This document shows positions 16,310 to 24,905 of a stretch of 33,814 nucleotides of DNA, piece after piece. The DNA is from Methylocystaceae bacterium. Lineage in GTDB: Bacteria > Pseudomonadota > Alphaproteobacteria > Rhizobiales > Beijerinckiaceae. The number at the start of each line of letters is the position of its first letter. The stretch's first letter is position 1. The stretch covers positions 1-33,814 of the forward strand of contig BJGJ01000016.1 of NCBI GenBank assembly GCA_014190435.1, in the 5' to 3' direction. The notes below the pieces were generated by a model that was not told the DNA's origin, made no database searches, and worked only from the letters and a program-made list of their open reading frames with translations. The translations under genes were made by a program, and so were the position numbers.

Positions 16310-17653
16310 TTACAAGCCTGCCAAGAAATTCGTTGGATCAACTGGCGTCGATCCTTTGCGCAGTTCAAAGTGAAGCTGTGGCGATCCAACATTGCCAGAC
16401 TGACCAGAACGCGCAATGGTTTGCCCTCTTTTTACTTTATCGCCTTTTTTAACGTCTAATTCGCCATTGTGTGCATAAGCAGTAACATAACCATTTGGAT
16501 GGCGAATAAGAACCATATTGCCATAGCCTTTTAATTCACTACCCGCATAAGCGACTTCCCCGCCTTCAGCAGCTTTTACCTGCGTTCCTTCTGGCACGGC
16601 TATATTAATGCCATCGTTACCGCCAGAAGAGAAACTTTGAATAATTCGACCTCTAGCAGGCCACCGAAACTCAGGACGGCCATCGTCGGTTGTGGCAGAT
16701 TTAATTTCGTCAGGCGGAATGGCTGCAGTCGGCATTTTATCTACATTTTTTGAAGAGTCAGCCGTTGCGACAACCTTGCTAGAAGCAGATTGCTTTTGAC
16801 TGGTTTTTTCACTTTGAGCCGATGGGAGTGGAACAGCCTCCTGCCCAGATTTTAGATTTGCAACCTGGGATGACTTTGATTTTTCAAGTTGCGCCTTGGC
16901 ATCAGCTTGTTTAAGAACTTTATCTTGCGCCTCGACAGCCTTACGATCTTTCTCAGTTTTTAACTCTTCACGACGCGAGGCAAGTTTTTCGGCATCTTTT
17001 TGTTTCAAAGACTGCTGCTCTAAAATTTTACGCTCTCGCTCTAATTTTAATTCATTCTGTTGAATCGCTAGCTTTTCTACTTTACTCAAAGGCTTATTTA
17101 TCAATTCCTGAGTTGATTTATTAGAAGCGACAGCAGTTGCGCGATAAACCGGAATAACAATTCGCGCGCCAGGCTGAATCTGAGAAGCGCTGTTAAAACC
17201 ATTAGATTTTAAAAGCGCATCAGTGGGAACACCATAACGATTTGCAATAGCCGCGGCAGTTTCCCCTTGTGCAATCACAATTGGAGTGCCGCCATTTGCT
17301 GTCCAGTGAGGATCGCTATTATGGGAACTAATGACCTGTGGGGCTTGTGCAGGTTGAGCAGCAACAGGCTGAGGAGAAGAATTTATGGAAGCTTGCTGAG
17401 GTGCAGCAAGCGGACGCGTTTCAACTGGCGATAATGATGCGCTACGCGAAGGGAGATCTTGCTGTATGGTCCCTGTTGGCGATTGATCAACGCTTCGAGA
17501 CGCAACAGATTTTTTTAATCCTGTAAAAGGATCGGAAAATGGATCCGCTAGACGGGAAGAGTCTGCGCAACCAGCCATAAGAGCCGCAGCGCCCACGGCC
17601 GCCATAAGCCGCAAAGCCACTCTTGAGGATATAACTTGATGCTCTTTCACCAT
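16310..17653 (-). CDS. nlpD: NlpD-like lipoprotein: LysM plus degenerate LytM (M23) domain
   Basis: 447 residues from ATG 17653; an open extension to 17686 is Cys/Val-rich and unlikely. A lipoprotein signal ends at a lipobox (LMAGC, Cys29), so it is probably lipidated. A LysM domain spans about 123-168 (GETAAAIANRYGVPTDALLK). A Lys/Glu/Gln-rich coiled coil spans about 190-275. An M23/LytM domain spans about 335-445. The peptidase metal site is degenerate: the HxxxD motif reads NDGIN (Asn346, Asn350) and the HxH motif reads QLH. As in E. coli NlpD, it should not cut peptidoglycan but activate an amidase for septal splitting. It follows pcm by about 126 bases, matching the rpoS-less alphaproteobacterial surE–pcm–nlpD order. 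The amidase is not in the window. Confidence 0.9.
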   Translation of the reverse strand: MVKEHQVISSRVALRLMAAVGAAALMAGCADSSRLADPFSDPFTGLKKSVASRSVDQSPTGTIQQDLPSRSASLSPVETRPLAAPQQASINSSPQPVAAQPAQAPQVISSHNSDPHWTANGGTPIVIAQGETAAAIANRYGVPTDALLKSNGFNSASQIQPGARIVIPVYRATAVASNKSTQELINKPLSKVEKLAIQQNELKLERERKILEQQSLKQKDAEKLASRREELKTEKDRKAVEAQDKVLKQADAKAQLEKSKSSQVANLKSGQEAVPLPSAQSEKTSQKQSASSKVVATADSSKNVDKMPTAAIPPDEIKSATTDDGRPEFRWPARGRIIQSFSSGGNDGINIAVPEGTQVKAAEGGEVAYAGSELKGYGNMVLIRHPNGYVTAYAHNGELDVKKGDKVKRGQTIARSGQSGNVGSPQLHFELRKGSTPVDPTNFLAGL

Positions 17654-17779
17654 GACGCAACCCACCCGCACACAAACTCCACACACTCCTTGTATGCTGA
17701 GTTGGGTTAAAGAGATGTTTAAGGTGAATCAGGCCTTAGCAATAAATATAAAATTTTATAAAGGACTTAATCCCTTTTA

Positions 17780-18460
17780 TTACATATATTTAGATGATCC
17801 TTGGCATGGAGTGCCTAGTCGGGTGGGTCCAATATCTATTTGCTCAGAAAGTCCATCACTCTTCAAATTAACCTTAACCAATCGTTCCCGAGCGCCCCGC
17901 GAGCTAACATGTGCCTCACGGCGACCATAAATTATGACCCCGCCTGGCTTAAGAAATGACGTGAATGTTTGAGGCGTCTGACTGAGCATTAAATGTATTA
18001 CAATTCGGTCAAAGAGACCGATATCTATCGATGCCTCAAATCCGTCGGAGGAAAAGAGCAAAACATTATCTATATTTAGTGACGCCAATCTTTCGCGCAA
18101 TGCCGCTGCAAGACTATTATAGCGTTCAAATGCAACAACTTCACTCGCAAGTTTAGACAAAATAGCCGTTCCATAACCGCTCCCTGCACCAATTTCTAAC
18201 ACGCGATGGTGACTTTTAATTTCAAGTGCTTCATAACTGCGCGCTAAATCAGACGGTCGCGTCATTGTTTGACCGCAGCCGATAGGAATTAAGATATTTT
18301 TATTTGCCAAATCACGAAAACGAAATGGCGTAAACTCGTCTCTTGGCGTTGTCTCTATCGCTCTTAATACTGTAATATCTCTAACGCCAGCTTGCCGTAT
18401 GCTTAATAAGAGCAGCCCCCGCTCTTCAGGTGTATTTTGCATAAGAGGCGGCGCAATCAT
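17780..18460 (-). CDS. pcm: protein-L-isoaspartate O-methyltransferase
   Basis: 226 residues. It methylates isoaspartyl residues in aged proteins using S-adenosylmethionine, starting their repair. SAM motif I is VLEIGAGSGYGTAILSKLA, preceded by the family PIGCGQTMTRPSDLAR segment and PRDEFTPF near the N-terminus. The start ATG 18460 overlaps the surE stop by four bases (ATGA), so the pair is translationally coupled; surE–pcm pairing is widespread in proteobacteria. The start could be the first Met or the internal MQNTPEERG (residue 7). The C-terminus is slightly divergent, but no key residue appears lost. Confidence 0.93.
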   Translation of the reverse strand: MIAPPLMQNTPEERGLLLLSIRQAGVRDITVLRAIETTPRDEFTPFRFRDLANKNILIPIGCGQTMTRPSDLARSYEALEIKSHHRVLEIGAGSGYGTAILSKLASEVVAFERYNSLAAALRERLASLNIDNVLLFSSDGFEASIDIGLFDRIVIHLMLSQTPQTFTSFLKPGGVIIYGRREAHVSSRGARERLVKVNLKSDGLSEQIDIGPTRLGTPCQGSSKYM

Positions 18461-19230
18461 CGACTTCCTTCTATTGCTAGCGACAAAGCTGTAACAGTTG
18501 GATGATCTGTCAAATCAAGCTGTAGAGGCGTAATAGAAATCTTTTGTTGCTCAATCGCTGACAGATCTGAACCGGGAGCTGGCGTGAATGCACTCCGTTG
18601 GAAAGAAATCCAATGATATGGATTTCCGCGGCCATCTGCTCGGGTATCAATTTTCATAAGATCGCTGCTACGCCTGCCCTGCATAGTAATCGCTATTCCT
18701 GTAACTTCATCAGGCTGACAATTGGGAAAGTTTATATTGATCAAAACATTTTTTGGAATTCCAGCATCTAGTATTTTTTTAACAACATCTCTACCATGAC
18801 TTTCAACACATCCCCAGATGATAGTCTCACGACCTGCAAAAAAATCGTAAACTTGTGAGAGGGCTATCGATGGTACGCCTAGAATTGTCCCTTCCATGGC
18901 GCCCGCGATCGTTCCAGAATATGTGACATCCTCTGCAAGATTTTGACCGCTGTTGACCCCTGAAAGAATAAGATCAGGCGGTTGATCAGCGAAAAGCATC
19001 CGCACCGCCATAATCACGCAATCTGTAGGCGTACCCTTTACTGCAAAATGACGGGGAGAAATTTCTCGAAGACGCAGTGGATCATTCAACGACAATGAAT
19101 GCGCAACGCCTGACTGCTCATATTCGGGGGCTACAACAAAAACATCATCTGTAAGATCACGGGCAATTCTTTCAGCAATTTTCAGCCCATGAGCATGTAT
19201 GCCGTCATCATTTGTTACTAAAATACGCAT
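18457..19230 (-). CDS. surE: 5'/3'-nucleotidase SurE
   Basis: 257 residues from ATG 19230; a TTG immediately before it is in frame but unnecessary. SurE is a metal-dependent nucleoside monophosphate phosphatase, also acting on polyphosphate. The N-terminal ILVTNDDGIHAHG carries the Asp-Asp metal ligands. VAPEYEQSGVAHSLSL, KGTPTDCV and the LSGVNSGQNLAEDVTYSGT segment complete the active site. It starts 10 bases after the serS stop, with at best a weak SD there, and overlaps pcm by four bases, making a serS–surE–pcm operon likely. Confidence 0.95.
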   Translation of the reverse strand: MRILVTNDDGIHAHGLKIAERIARDLTDDVFVVAPEYEQSGVAHSLSLNDPLRLREISPRHFAVKGTPTDCVIMAVRMLFADQPPDLILSGVNSGQNLAEDVTYSGTIAGAMEGTILGVPSIALSQVYDFFAGRETIIWGCVESHGRDVVKKILDAGIPKNVLININFPNCQPDEVTGIAITMQGRRSSDLMKIDTRADGRGNPYHWISFQRSAFTPAPGSDLSAIEQQKISITPLQLDLTDHPTVTALSLAIEGSR

Positions 19231-19240
19231 CAAAAATACT

Positions 19241-20524
19241 CTATGCCTTAAAGGATATTTGATCCAAACCGCCCATGTAAGGTTGTAATGCTTTTGGAAT
19301 TACTACAGAGCCATCGGATTGCTGATAGTTTTCAAGCACTGCAACTAAGCAACGGCCAACTGCAACGCCAGAGCCATTGAGGGTATGCACATATTGCATC
19401 CCCTTACCACTACTGGTGCGATAACGTGCACTCATGCGTCGAGCTTGAAAATCGCCGCAGTTAGAGCAAGATGAAATCTCTCGATACATGTTTTGTCCAG
19501 GCAGCCAAACCTCAAGATCATAGGTCTTTTTTGAAGCAAAACCCATGTCTCCAGCGCATAATAAAACTTTACGATAAGGCAAGTTTAAATCTTGCAGAAT
19601 ATTCTCCGCGCAGGCAGTCATCCTCGTGTGCTCTTCAATTGATTGTTCAGGCGTCGTAATTGAAACGAGCTCTACTTTGTAAAACTGATGTTGCCTTATC
19701 ATACCCCGAGTATCTCGTCCCGCAGCTCCCGCCTCCGCACGAAAGCAATAAGTGCCTGCGGTGAATCGCATAGGCAGATCGTCTTCCTCAACAATAGACT
19801 CTCTTACCAAATTTGTTAGCGGAACCTCTGCTGTTGGAATCAACCAGTAGCCATTATCAACTAAGAATTGATCTTCACGAAATTTAGGGAGCTGAGCTGT
19901 TCCAAACATTGCTTCATCGCGAACAAGCAATGGAGGATTAATTTCCATATATCCATGATCCGCCGTATGCTTATCGAGCATAAAAAGAGAAAGAGCGCGC
20001 TCTAAACGCGCCAGAGCTCCTTTATTAACAACGAATCTTGCGCCTGATATCTTAGCCGCAATTGTAAAATCCATTAGTCCAAGGGCTTCACCAATTTCAA
20101 AATGTTCTTTTGGTTTAAAATCAAATGAAGGAATATCGCCCCATTTTAAAATTTCTAAATTATCATGCTCATCCTTACCATCTGGTGTTTCATGTGATGG
20201 GATGTTTGGCAAACTAGCCAGTAAATCATCAAGAACTGAGACAGATTCTCTTTCTCTCTGCTCTAAGCTTTCCCATTTTTGTTTTATTTCAGCAACCTCG
20301 GCCTTGAGGGCATCTGCGCGATCTCCCTCTCCTGCTTTTAACGCTATAGCTATTTCCTTAGAGGCTGCATTGCGGCGTTCTTGGGCTTTTTGCAGTTCTA
20401 AGATTGCCGCTCTTCTAACGTCATCCAGCCGTAGTAATTCATTTGATAGAGGCTCTAATCCTCTTCTACGGCGACCTTTATCAAAATCATCTGGATTCTC
20501 ACGGATCAGCTTAATGTCATGCAT
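19241..20524 (-). CDS. serS: seryl-tRNA synthetase
   Basis: 427 residues, normal length. It charges tRNA-Ser and, for selenocysteine users, tRNA-Sec. The N-terminal long coiled-coil arm (about 25-100, Glu/Lys/Arg/Ala-rich) contacts the tRNA. The class II core has motif 2 [20 protein letters not shown] and motif 3 [20 protein letters not shown], plus TAEVPLTN for serine/ATP recognition. The usual TNGSG is LNGSG here, a mild change. It lies 27 bases after tatC's start side in the tatABC–serS order, a conserved alphaproteobacterial arrangement. Start ATG 20524. Confidence 0.97.
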   Translation of the reverse strand: MHDIKLIRENPDDFDKGRRRRGLEPLSNELLRLDDVRRAAILELQKAQERRNAASKEIAIALKAGEGDRADALKAEVAEIKQKWESLEQRERESVSVLDDLLASLPNIPSHETPDGKDEHDNLEILKWGDIPSFDFKPKEHFEIGEALGLMDFTIAAKISGARFVVNKGALARLERALSLFMLDKHTADHGYMEINPPLLVRDEAMFGTAQLPKFREDQFLVDNGYWLIPTAEVPLTNLVRESIVEEDDLPMRFTAGTYCFRAEAGAAGRDTRGMIRQHQFYKVELVSITTPEQSIEEHTRMTACAENILQDLNLPYRKVLLCAGDMGFASKKTYDLEVWLPGQNMYREISSCSNCGDFQARRMSARYRTSSGKGMQYVHTLNGSGVAVGRCLVAVLENYQQSDGSVVIPKALQPYMGGLDQISFKA

Positions 20525-20551
20525 ATGATGTAAGATGAATAGAGCTACGCG

Positions 20552-21325
20552 CTATTCGCTCTTCTCCCTCTTTTTTTCAATTATTCGAACAGAGTATATT
20601 GAAGCTTCATAAAGCATCATGCCTGGAAGAGCGAGCGCAAGCTGCGAAAATACATCCGGGGGGGTAAGAACCGCTGCTATTATAAAAATAATAACAATCG
20701 CGTAGCGTCTTTTTTCGGCAAGAAATGCAGAACTCACAATTCCCACTTGGCCAAGAAGCGTCAAGATCACAGGTGTTTGGAAGACTATTCCAAATGCAAG
20801 CACAAGAGTCATGATGAGAGAGAGATATTCAGAAACTCTCGGGAGTAGTTCAATTTGCGCTTTACCTGGTTCATTGGCTTGTTGCATGCCAATAAAAAAA
20901 CTTAATAAGTTCGGCATAACAATGAAATAAACAACCAGCGCACCTAAAGCAAAAAACAAAGGCGTTGCAAAAAGGTAAGGTCGAAACGCCACCCTTTCGT
21001 TACGATATAATCCTGGCGCAACGAATGCGTAAATTTGAGATAAGATAACAGGGCACGACAAAAAAGCTGCAGCAAAGAGTGCGACTTTTATCTGAGTAAA
21101 AAAATACTCCTGCGGCGCTGTATATATTAGCTTGGCCTCTGGCCCGGCCGCCCGCGTATATGGAATTACAAGTATATTATAAATATCTTTTGCAAAAAAA
21201 AAGGAAGAGATAAACATAAGAACGAACGCAGCGAGCGCTTTGATTATACGCTCCCTCAATTCCATCAAATGCTCAATTAATGGAGCCTTACTGGCGTCAA
21301 TTTCACGATCGGGCTCTTCGATCAT
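20552..21325 (-). CDS. tatC: Sec-independent protein translocase TatC
   Basis: 257 residues with six hydrophobic segments. TatC is the inner-membrane receptor for twin-arginine signal peptides. The N-terminal PLIEHLMELRERIIKAL carries the conserved Glu of the E-L-R-x-R signature, and later segments include FVAPGLYRNERVAFRPY and AVLTPPDVFSQLALALPGMMLYE, which are typical. The start ATG 21325 overlaps the tatB stop by four bases. It is followed by serS after 27 bases. With tatA and tatB it makes a complete Tat system. Confidence 0.97.
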   Translation of the reverse strand: MIEEPDREIDASKAPLIEHLMELRERIIKALAAFVLMFISSFFFAKDIYNILVIPYTRAAGPEAKLIYTAPQEYFFTQIKVALFAAAFLSCPVILSQIYAFVAPGLYRNERVAFRPYLFATPLFFALGALVVYFIVMPNLLSFFIGMQQANEPGKAQIELLPRVSEYLSLIMTLVLAFGIVFQTPVILTLLGQVGIVSSAFLAEKRRYAIVIIFIIAAVLTPPDVFSQLALALPGMMLYEASIYSVRIIEKKREKSE

Positions 21326-21690
21326 TCGCTGTCACCAAGCGATTTCGGCAAATCCGCTTTCGATACAGCCTGTTTAACTTCATGCGCGACCGGCGCTTCT
21401 ACCGCTTGGGTGAGATGTTTACGCATATCATTTATCGGATCAAAAGCGCCCCCTAAATCAACAGCCTCTTTCAAGCTGTCACTCGTATTAGTCAAATCTT
21501 TTTTAATATTTTCTAATTCAGATTCACGTAATGCTTCCATAAATTGTTCTTGAAATTCCGCCGCCATTCTGCGCATGCGTCCCGAATATTGACCAAGAGT
21601 GCGTAAAACTCTTGGCAAATCTTTTGAGGGAATTGCAATGAGAGCAACAACGCCGATGACGATCAACTTACCAGGATCGAGATCGAACAT
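21322..21690 (-). CDS. tatB: Sec-independent protein translocase TatB
   Basis: 122 residues. The N-terminus MFDLDPGKLIVIGVVALIAIPSKDLPRVLRTLG is the TatB pattern: a short membrane helix, a Pro-containing hinge and an amphipathic helix. A charged cytoplasmic tail about 70 residues long follows. The canonical Gly-Pro at the hinge reads Pro-Ser-Lys-Asp-Leu-Pro here, common in alphaproteobacteria. TatB bridges TatC and the TatA pore. It starts 21 bases after the tatA stop and overlaps tatC by four bases. The SD is weak. Confidence 0.95.
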   Translation of the reverse strand: MFDLDPGKLIVIGVVALIAIPSKDLPRVLRTLGQYSGRMRRMAAEFQEQFMEALRESELENIKKDLTNTSDSLKEAVDLGGAFDPINDMRKHLTQAVEAPVAHEVKQAVSKADLPKSLGDSE

Positions 21691-21711
21691 GAGTTAACTC
21701 GTGCAGGCGTG

Positions 21712-21948
21712 TTAGAGATTATGATTTTCAGCTGACTTTTCAGCCTCAATAGCGCGATTATCTTGGCGATCGAGATCTAAGGACTTGGCGCTGCTCGCTA
21801 AATCGTCATCTTCCGACATGCCCTTCTTAAAGGCCTTAATGCCCTTAGCGACATCGCCCATTACGTCGGAAATCTTAAACTTACCGCCAAACAACACAAA
21901 GACAACGCCGCCAACGATGATCCAGTGCCAGATCGACAGACCGCCCAT
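21712..21948 (-). CDS. tatA: Sec-independent protein translocase TatA
   Basis: 78 residues from ATG 21948, where GGAGG (about 21957-21961) gives a well-placed SD; a TTG at 21963 sits inside this SD and is not the start. [26 protein letters not shown] shows one membrane helix, then an amphipathic helix ([19 protein letters not shown]) with the conserved FKKG. A polar tail of 30 residues follows. TatA forms the translocation channel. It is the first gene of tatABC and follows scpB by 121 bases, which leaves room for a promoter. Confidence 0.96.
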   Translation of the reverse strand: MGGLSIWHWIIVGGVVFVLFGGKFKISDVMGDVAKGIKAFKKGMSEDDDLASSAKSLDLDRQDNRAIEAEKSAENHNL

Positions 21949-22069
21949 ACCAAATACCTCCAAAAGGGATGTAAGCCAAATATGCCTGGCTCCCCTGAAG
22001 AAACCTAAGCCCGCAATGTTGCAAAAACAAGGTCAGCAGAGCAATCCGAAGGAAGAGGCCGCCGATGCT

Positions 22070-22837
22070 TTATTCTTCGTCTGGCTCGTCTGGGTCTTCT
22101 GCGTTCTCGTCCAGGACAATCTCAAGAGTTTCCTCAGTAAAATCCATTTCAAGCAAAGTCGGCGCATCATCCTCGAGCGGATCTTCGTCATCACGTAAAT
22201 TAATGTCATCTGATGGCTGAGGCACGCCAAAACCTTTTGGCAATCGACCATCAAATAAGCCGGCACCTTTAAGTTCTTCTAGACCAGGCAGGTCACTAAT
22301 TTGCTCAAGACCAAAATGCATCAAGAAAGAATCCGTCGTTCCATATGTTATGGGACGACCAGGCGCTTTACGGCGGCCGCGCAAACGGACCCAGCTTGTT
22401 TCTAAGAGCACATCTAACGTGCCTTTAGAAATCGCAACGCCTCTAATTTCTTCTATCTCCGCCCGGGTTACAGGCTGATGATAAGCTATGATCGCTAGCG
22501 TTTCGAGCGCTGCGCGTGAGAGCTTTTTTTCTTCAACTTTCTTACGCGCTAATATCCATGACAAATCTATTGCTGTACGGAAAAACCATTTTTTTCCAGC
22601 ACGCGCGAGATTGACCCCGCGGCTCGCATAATGATCCCGTAGTTTTTCCAATACAGCTTCAAGATCAATACTTTCATCGACACGACGCTGAAGTTCGGCC
22701 TCGTCGAGTGGTTCAGACGAGGCAAAAAGAAGCGCTTCGACTATACGTTCCGCTTCAGCCAAGGCTGCTTCCTTTCGCGCGAGAGCCTCATCGCTATCGA
22801 CGTCAAAGAGCTCAATTTTTTCCGCAGCCTGCGCCAA
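22070..22837 (-). CDS. scpB: segregation and condensation protein B
   Basis: 255 residues. ScpB is the winged-helix kleisin-associated subunit of the SMC–ScpA–ScpB condensin. Signatures are AERIVEALLFASSEPLDEAEL, LSRAALETLAIIAYHQPVTRAEIEEIRGV and GRPITYGTTDSFLMHFGL. The last 50 residues are an acidic tail rich in Asp and Glu. The start is a TTG at 22837 with GGGAG eight bases upstream; no ATG lies nearby in frame. It follows scpA with a 28-base gap and precedes tatA, the usual alphaproteobacterial order. SMC itself is elsewhere. Confidence 0.95.
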   Translation of the reverse strand: MAQAAEKIELFDVDSDEALARKEAALAEAERIVEALLFASSEPLDEAELQRRVDESIDLEAVLEKLRDHYASRGVNLARAGKKWFFRTAIDLSWILARKKVEEKKLSRAALETLAIIAYHQPVTRAEIEEIRGVAISKGTLDVLLETSWVRLRGRRKAPGRPITYGTTDSFLMHFGLEQISDLPGLEELKGAGLFDGRLPKGFGVPQPSDDINLRDDEDPLEDDAPTLLEMDFTEETLEIVLDENAEDPDEPDEE

Positions 22838-22865
22838 TAAGCAAACTCCCTATTTATGCCCAAAT

Positions 22866-23672
22866 CTAATAGACATCGTTGTTTTGGTCTTGGGTGTTCT
22901 CAACGCGTCGTCGCACCCACAGTGGCGCGAAAGCTTGATCTTGACGCATATCAAAGCGCCCTTCTCGAACCATTTCAAGCGAAGCTGAGAAAGCTGAGGC
23001 GCGGATCGTGCGTGCCGTTTGCATATCTACACAATAATGAAGAAGGAAATCATCAAGAACAGTCCATTCGGCTGCAATGCCGGCTAGACGCTCCAAAGCT
23101 TCACGCGCTTCAGCTATAGACCATACCGCACGTTGTTGAACCACGATACCTGAGATAACCGATTTTTGACGCTGTCGCGCATAGGCCGCCAGCAAATCAA
23201 ACAGCTTAGCCTGAAAACGTGACTGAGTGATTGTTTCAATGCCCTCGCCGCCGCCGCGCAGAAACATATCTCGTCCCAGCCGACCGCGTTGGGTCAGTCG
23301 ATCAGCAGCGATACGAATTAATTCAAGGCGACGGAGGCGTTCGGCAAGCGCCATAGCAAGATCCGCCGCTGATGGTTCTTCACCCTTGGGCTGTTCAGGC
23401 AGCAATAAACGCGACTTCAAGAAAGCAAGCCAGGCAGCCATAACGAGGTAATCTGCCGCTAGTTCCAAATGCGTGCGCCGCGCCTCTACAATAAAAGCCA
23501 AATATTGCTCGGCCAGCGCTAGGATTGAGATTCTTGCAAGATCTACCTTCTGTCGGCGCGCAAGCTCCAAAAGCAAGTCCAGCGGACCCTCAAACCCATC
23601 CACATCAACACAAAAGGCCTCTCCCTCCGCGCGCGGCTCATCATTAAGATCGAAGGAGAGTTCTTGGGCCAT
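22866..23672 (-). CDS. scpA: segregation and condensation protein A
   Basis: 268 residues, a kleisin bridging SMC heads. The N-terminal FEGPLDLLLELARRQKVDLARISILALAEQYL and the AADYLVMAAWLAFLKSRLLLP segment are diagnostic. The C-terminal winged helix ends with the MVREGRFDMRQDQAFAPLWVRR pattern. The ATG at 23672 has GGGGAA upstream. It lies 141 bases after nagZ and 28 bases before scpB, so scpAB is one unit. The middle region is Arg/Ala-rich and probably flexible. Confidence 0.95.
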   Translation of the reverse strand: MAQELSFDLNDEPRAEGEAFCVDVDGFEGPLDLLLELARRQKVDLARISILALAEQYLAFIVEARRTHLELAADYLVMAAWLAFLKSRLLLPEQPKGEEPSAADLAMALAERLRRLELIRIAADRLTQRGRLGRDMFLRGGGEGIETITQSRFQAKLFDLLAAYARQRQKSVISGIVVQQRAVWSIAEAREALERLAGIAAEWTVLDDFLLHYCVDMQTARTIRASAFSASLEMVREGRFDMRQDQAFAPLWVRRRVENTQDQNNDVY

Positions 23673-23813
23673 AGGTTCCCCGGGCGACTCAACGCCACTT
23701 TACCAGAATTAGCCGAGAGAATGGTCGGTTTATGATCGCCCCGCAAGCTCTAGGAGTATAATCCCAACGCCGTCCACAGGAGAACCATGAGAGAAAACAG
23801 CGTAAATATCTAA

Positions 23814-24815
23814 TTAGCTTCCTAAAAAGGCCGCATCAAACTCAGCCAGAGCTTTGCTCACATCAAAAGGCGCAATCCGCGTGATGACATCTAAGGCGCG
23901 CTCCGCACGATGGGCGCTCTTGTCCCTGAGAAGGGGCGCTCCTTCTGCAACGCAACGGGCTTCCTCTAAATCGCCATTACAATGGAGGACGATATCACAT
24001 CCCGCAGCAATCGCCTGCTCTGCCCGCGAGCGAAAATCACCCGACAAAGCCTTCATTGACAAATCATCCGTCATCAACAATCCTCTGAAACCTATATTTT
24101 TTCTAATAATTTCTTCAATAATGGTTTTGGAGAGCGTGCCAGGCTTTTCAGGATCAATCGCTGCGTAGACGACATGCGCCGTCATTGCCATTGGCAAGTC
24201 GGCGTTGGCGCGAAAAGAGACAAAATCCAAGCTCTCAAGTTCTGCTAACGAAGCGCTGACTGTTGGCAATTCAAGATGGCTATCGGCTAGGGCGCGTCCA
24301 TGTCCTGGAATATGCTTCATGACAGGGGCGACGCCACCAGTCATGAGCCCCTCTGCTGCAGCCCGGCCAAGCCGCTTAACCTGTTGACAATCTCTGGCGT
24401 AGGCGCGGTCACTGATGATTTCATGCGCCCCTTGGGTTGGTATATCCAACACCGGCAAGCAATCAACATCAATGCCAACCTCACGCAAATCATATGCCAT
24501 TAATCGTGCGCCGAGCCACGCGAGCCGCATCGCGTTTTCTAGATTGGGTGTTACGTTTAGAAATTTTGCTGCGCAGGGATAAGATTTCCAGTGAGGCGCA
24601 GTTAATCTTTGCACACGCCCGCCTTCCTGATCGACGAGGATTGGTGTCTGTCTGCCAAGCACTTGTCGAATTTCTGAGGTGAGCGAGGCAACTTGATCGC
24701 GCGTTTCAATGTTGCGTCGAAATAATATAATCCCCCATGGCGAAGTTTCTTTTAAAAAAGAACGTTCTTCCGGCTCAAGCGCATGTCCCTTCAAGCCGCA
24801 AATGAAAGCACGCAT
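23814..24815 (-). CDS. nagZ: beta-N-acetylglucosaminidase NagZ (GH3)
   Basis: 333 residues, typical for NagZ. It removes GlcNAc from muropeptides in the cytoplasm during wall recycling, a step that can influence beta-lactamase induction. The family loop KHIPGHGRALADSHLELPTV and the catalytic nucleophile segment GLLMTDDLSMKAL are intact, as are ILVDQEGGRVQRL near the N-terminus and LPVLDIP. The canonical KHFPGHG reads KHIPGHG. Start ATG 24815. It lies 90 bases downstream of the SPOR gene, so it may share a transcript with argS–SPOR. Confidence 0.95.
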   Translation of the reverse strand: MRAFICGLKGHALEPEERSFLKETSPWGIILFRRNIETRDQVASLTSEIRQVLGRQTPILVDQEGGRVQRLTAPHWKSYPCAAKFLNVTPNLENAMRLAWLGARLMAYDLREVGIDVDCLPVLDIPTQGAHEIISDRAYARDCQQVKRLGRAAAEGLMTGGVAPVMKHIPGHGRALADSHLELPTVSASLAELESLDFVSFRANADLPMAMTAHVVYAAIDPEKPGTLSKTIIEEIIRKNIGFRGLLMTDDLSMKALSGDFRSRAEQAIAAGCDIVLHCNGDLEEARCVAEGAPLLRDKSAHRAERALDVITRIAPFDVSKALAEFDAAFLGS

Positions 24816-24905
24816 AGCAAAAATAATCCCACGAGAGAATAATTAGGCGTTTAATACGTCCAAGCAGCATTTGAAGAAGCTTAGTCTCGGGCGCGCGATT
24901 GAGGA

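Noticed and set aside
22856-23119. 87-codon plus-strand frame opposite scpA
   Set aside because: It lies entirely within the scpA coding sequence on the opposite strand and has no SD or domain.
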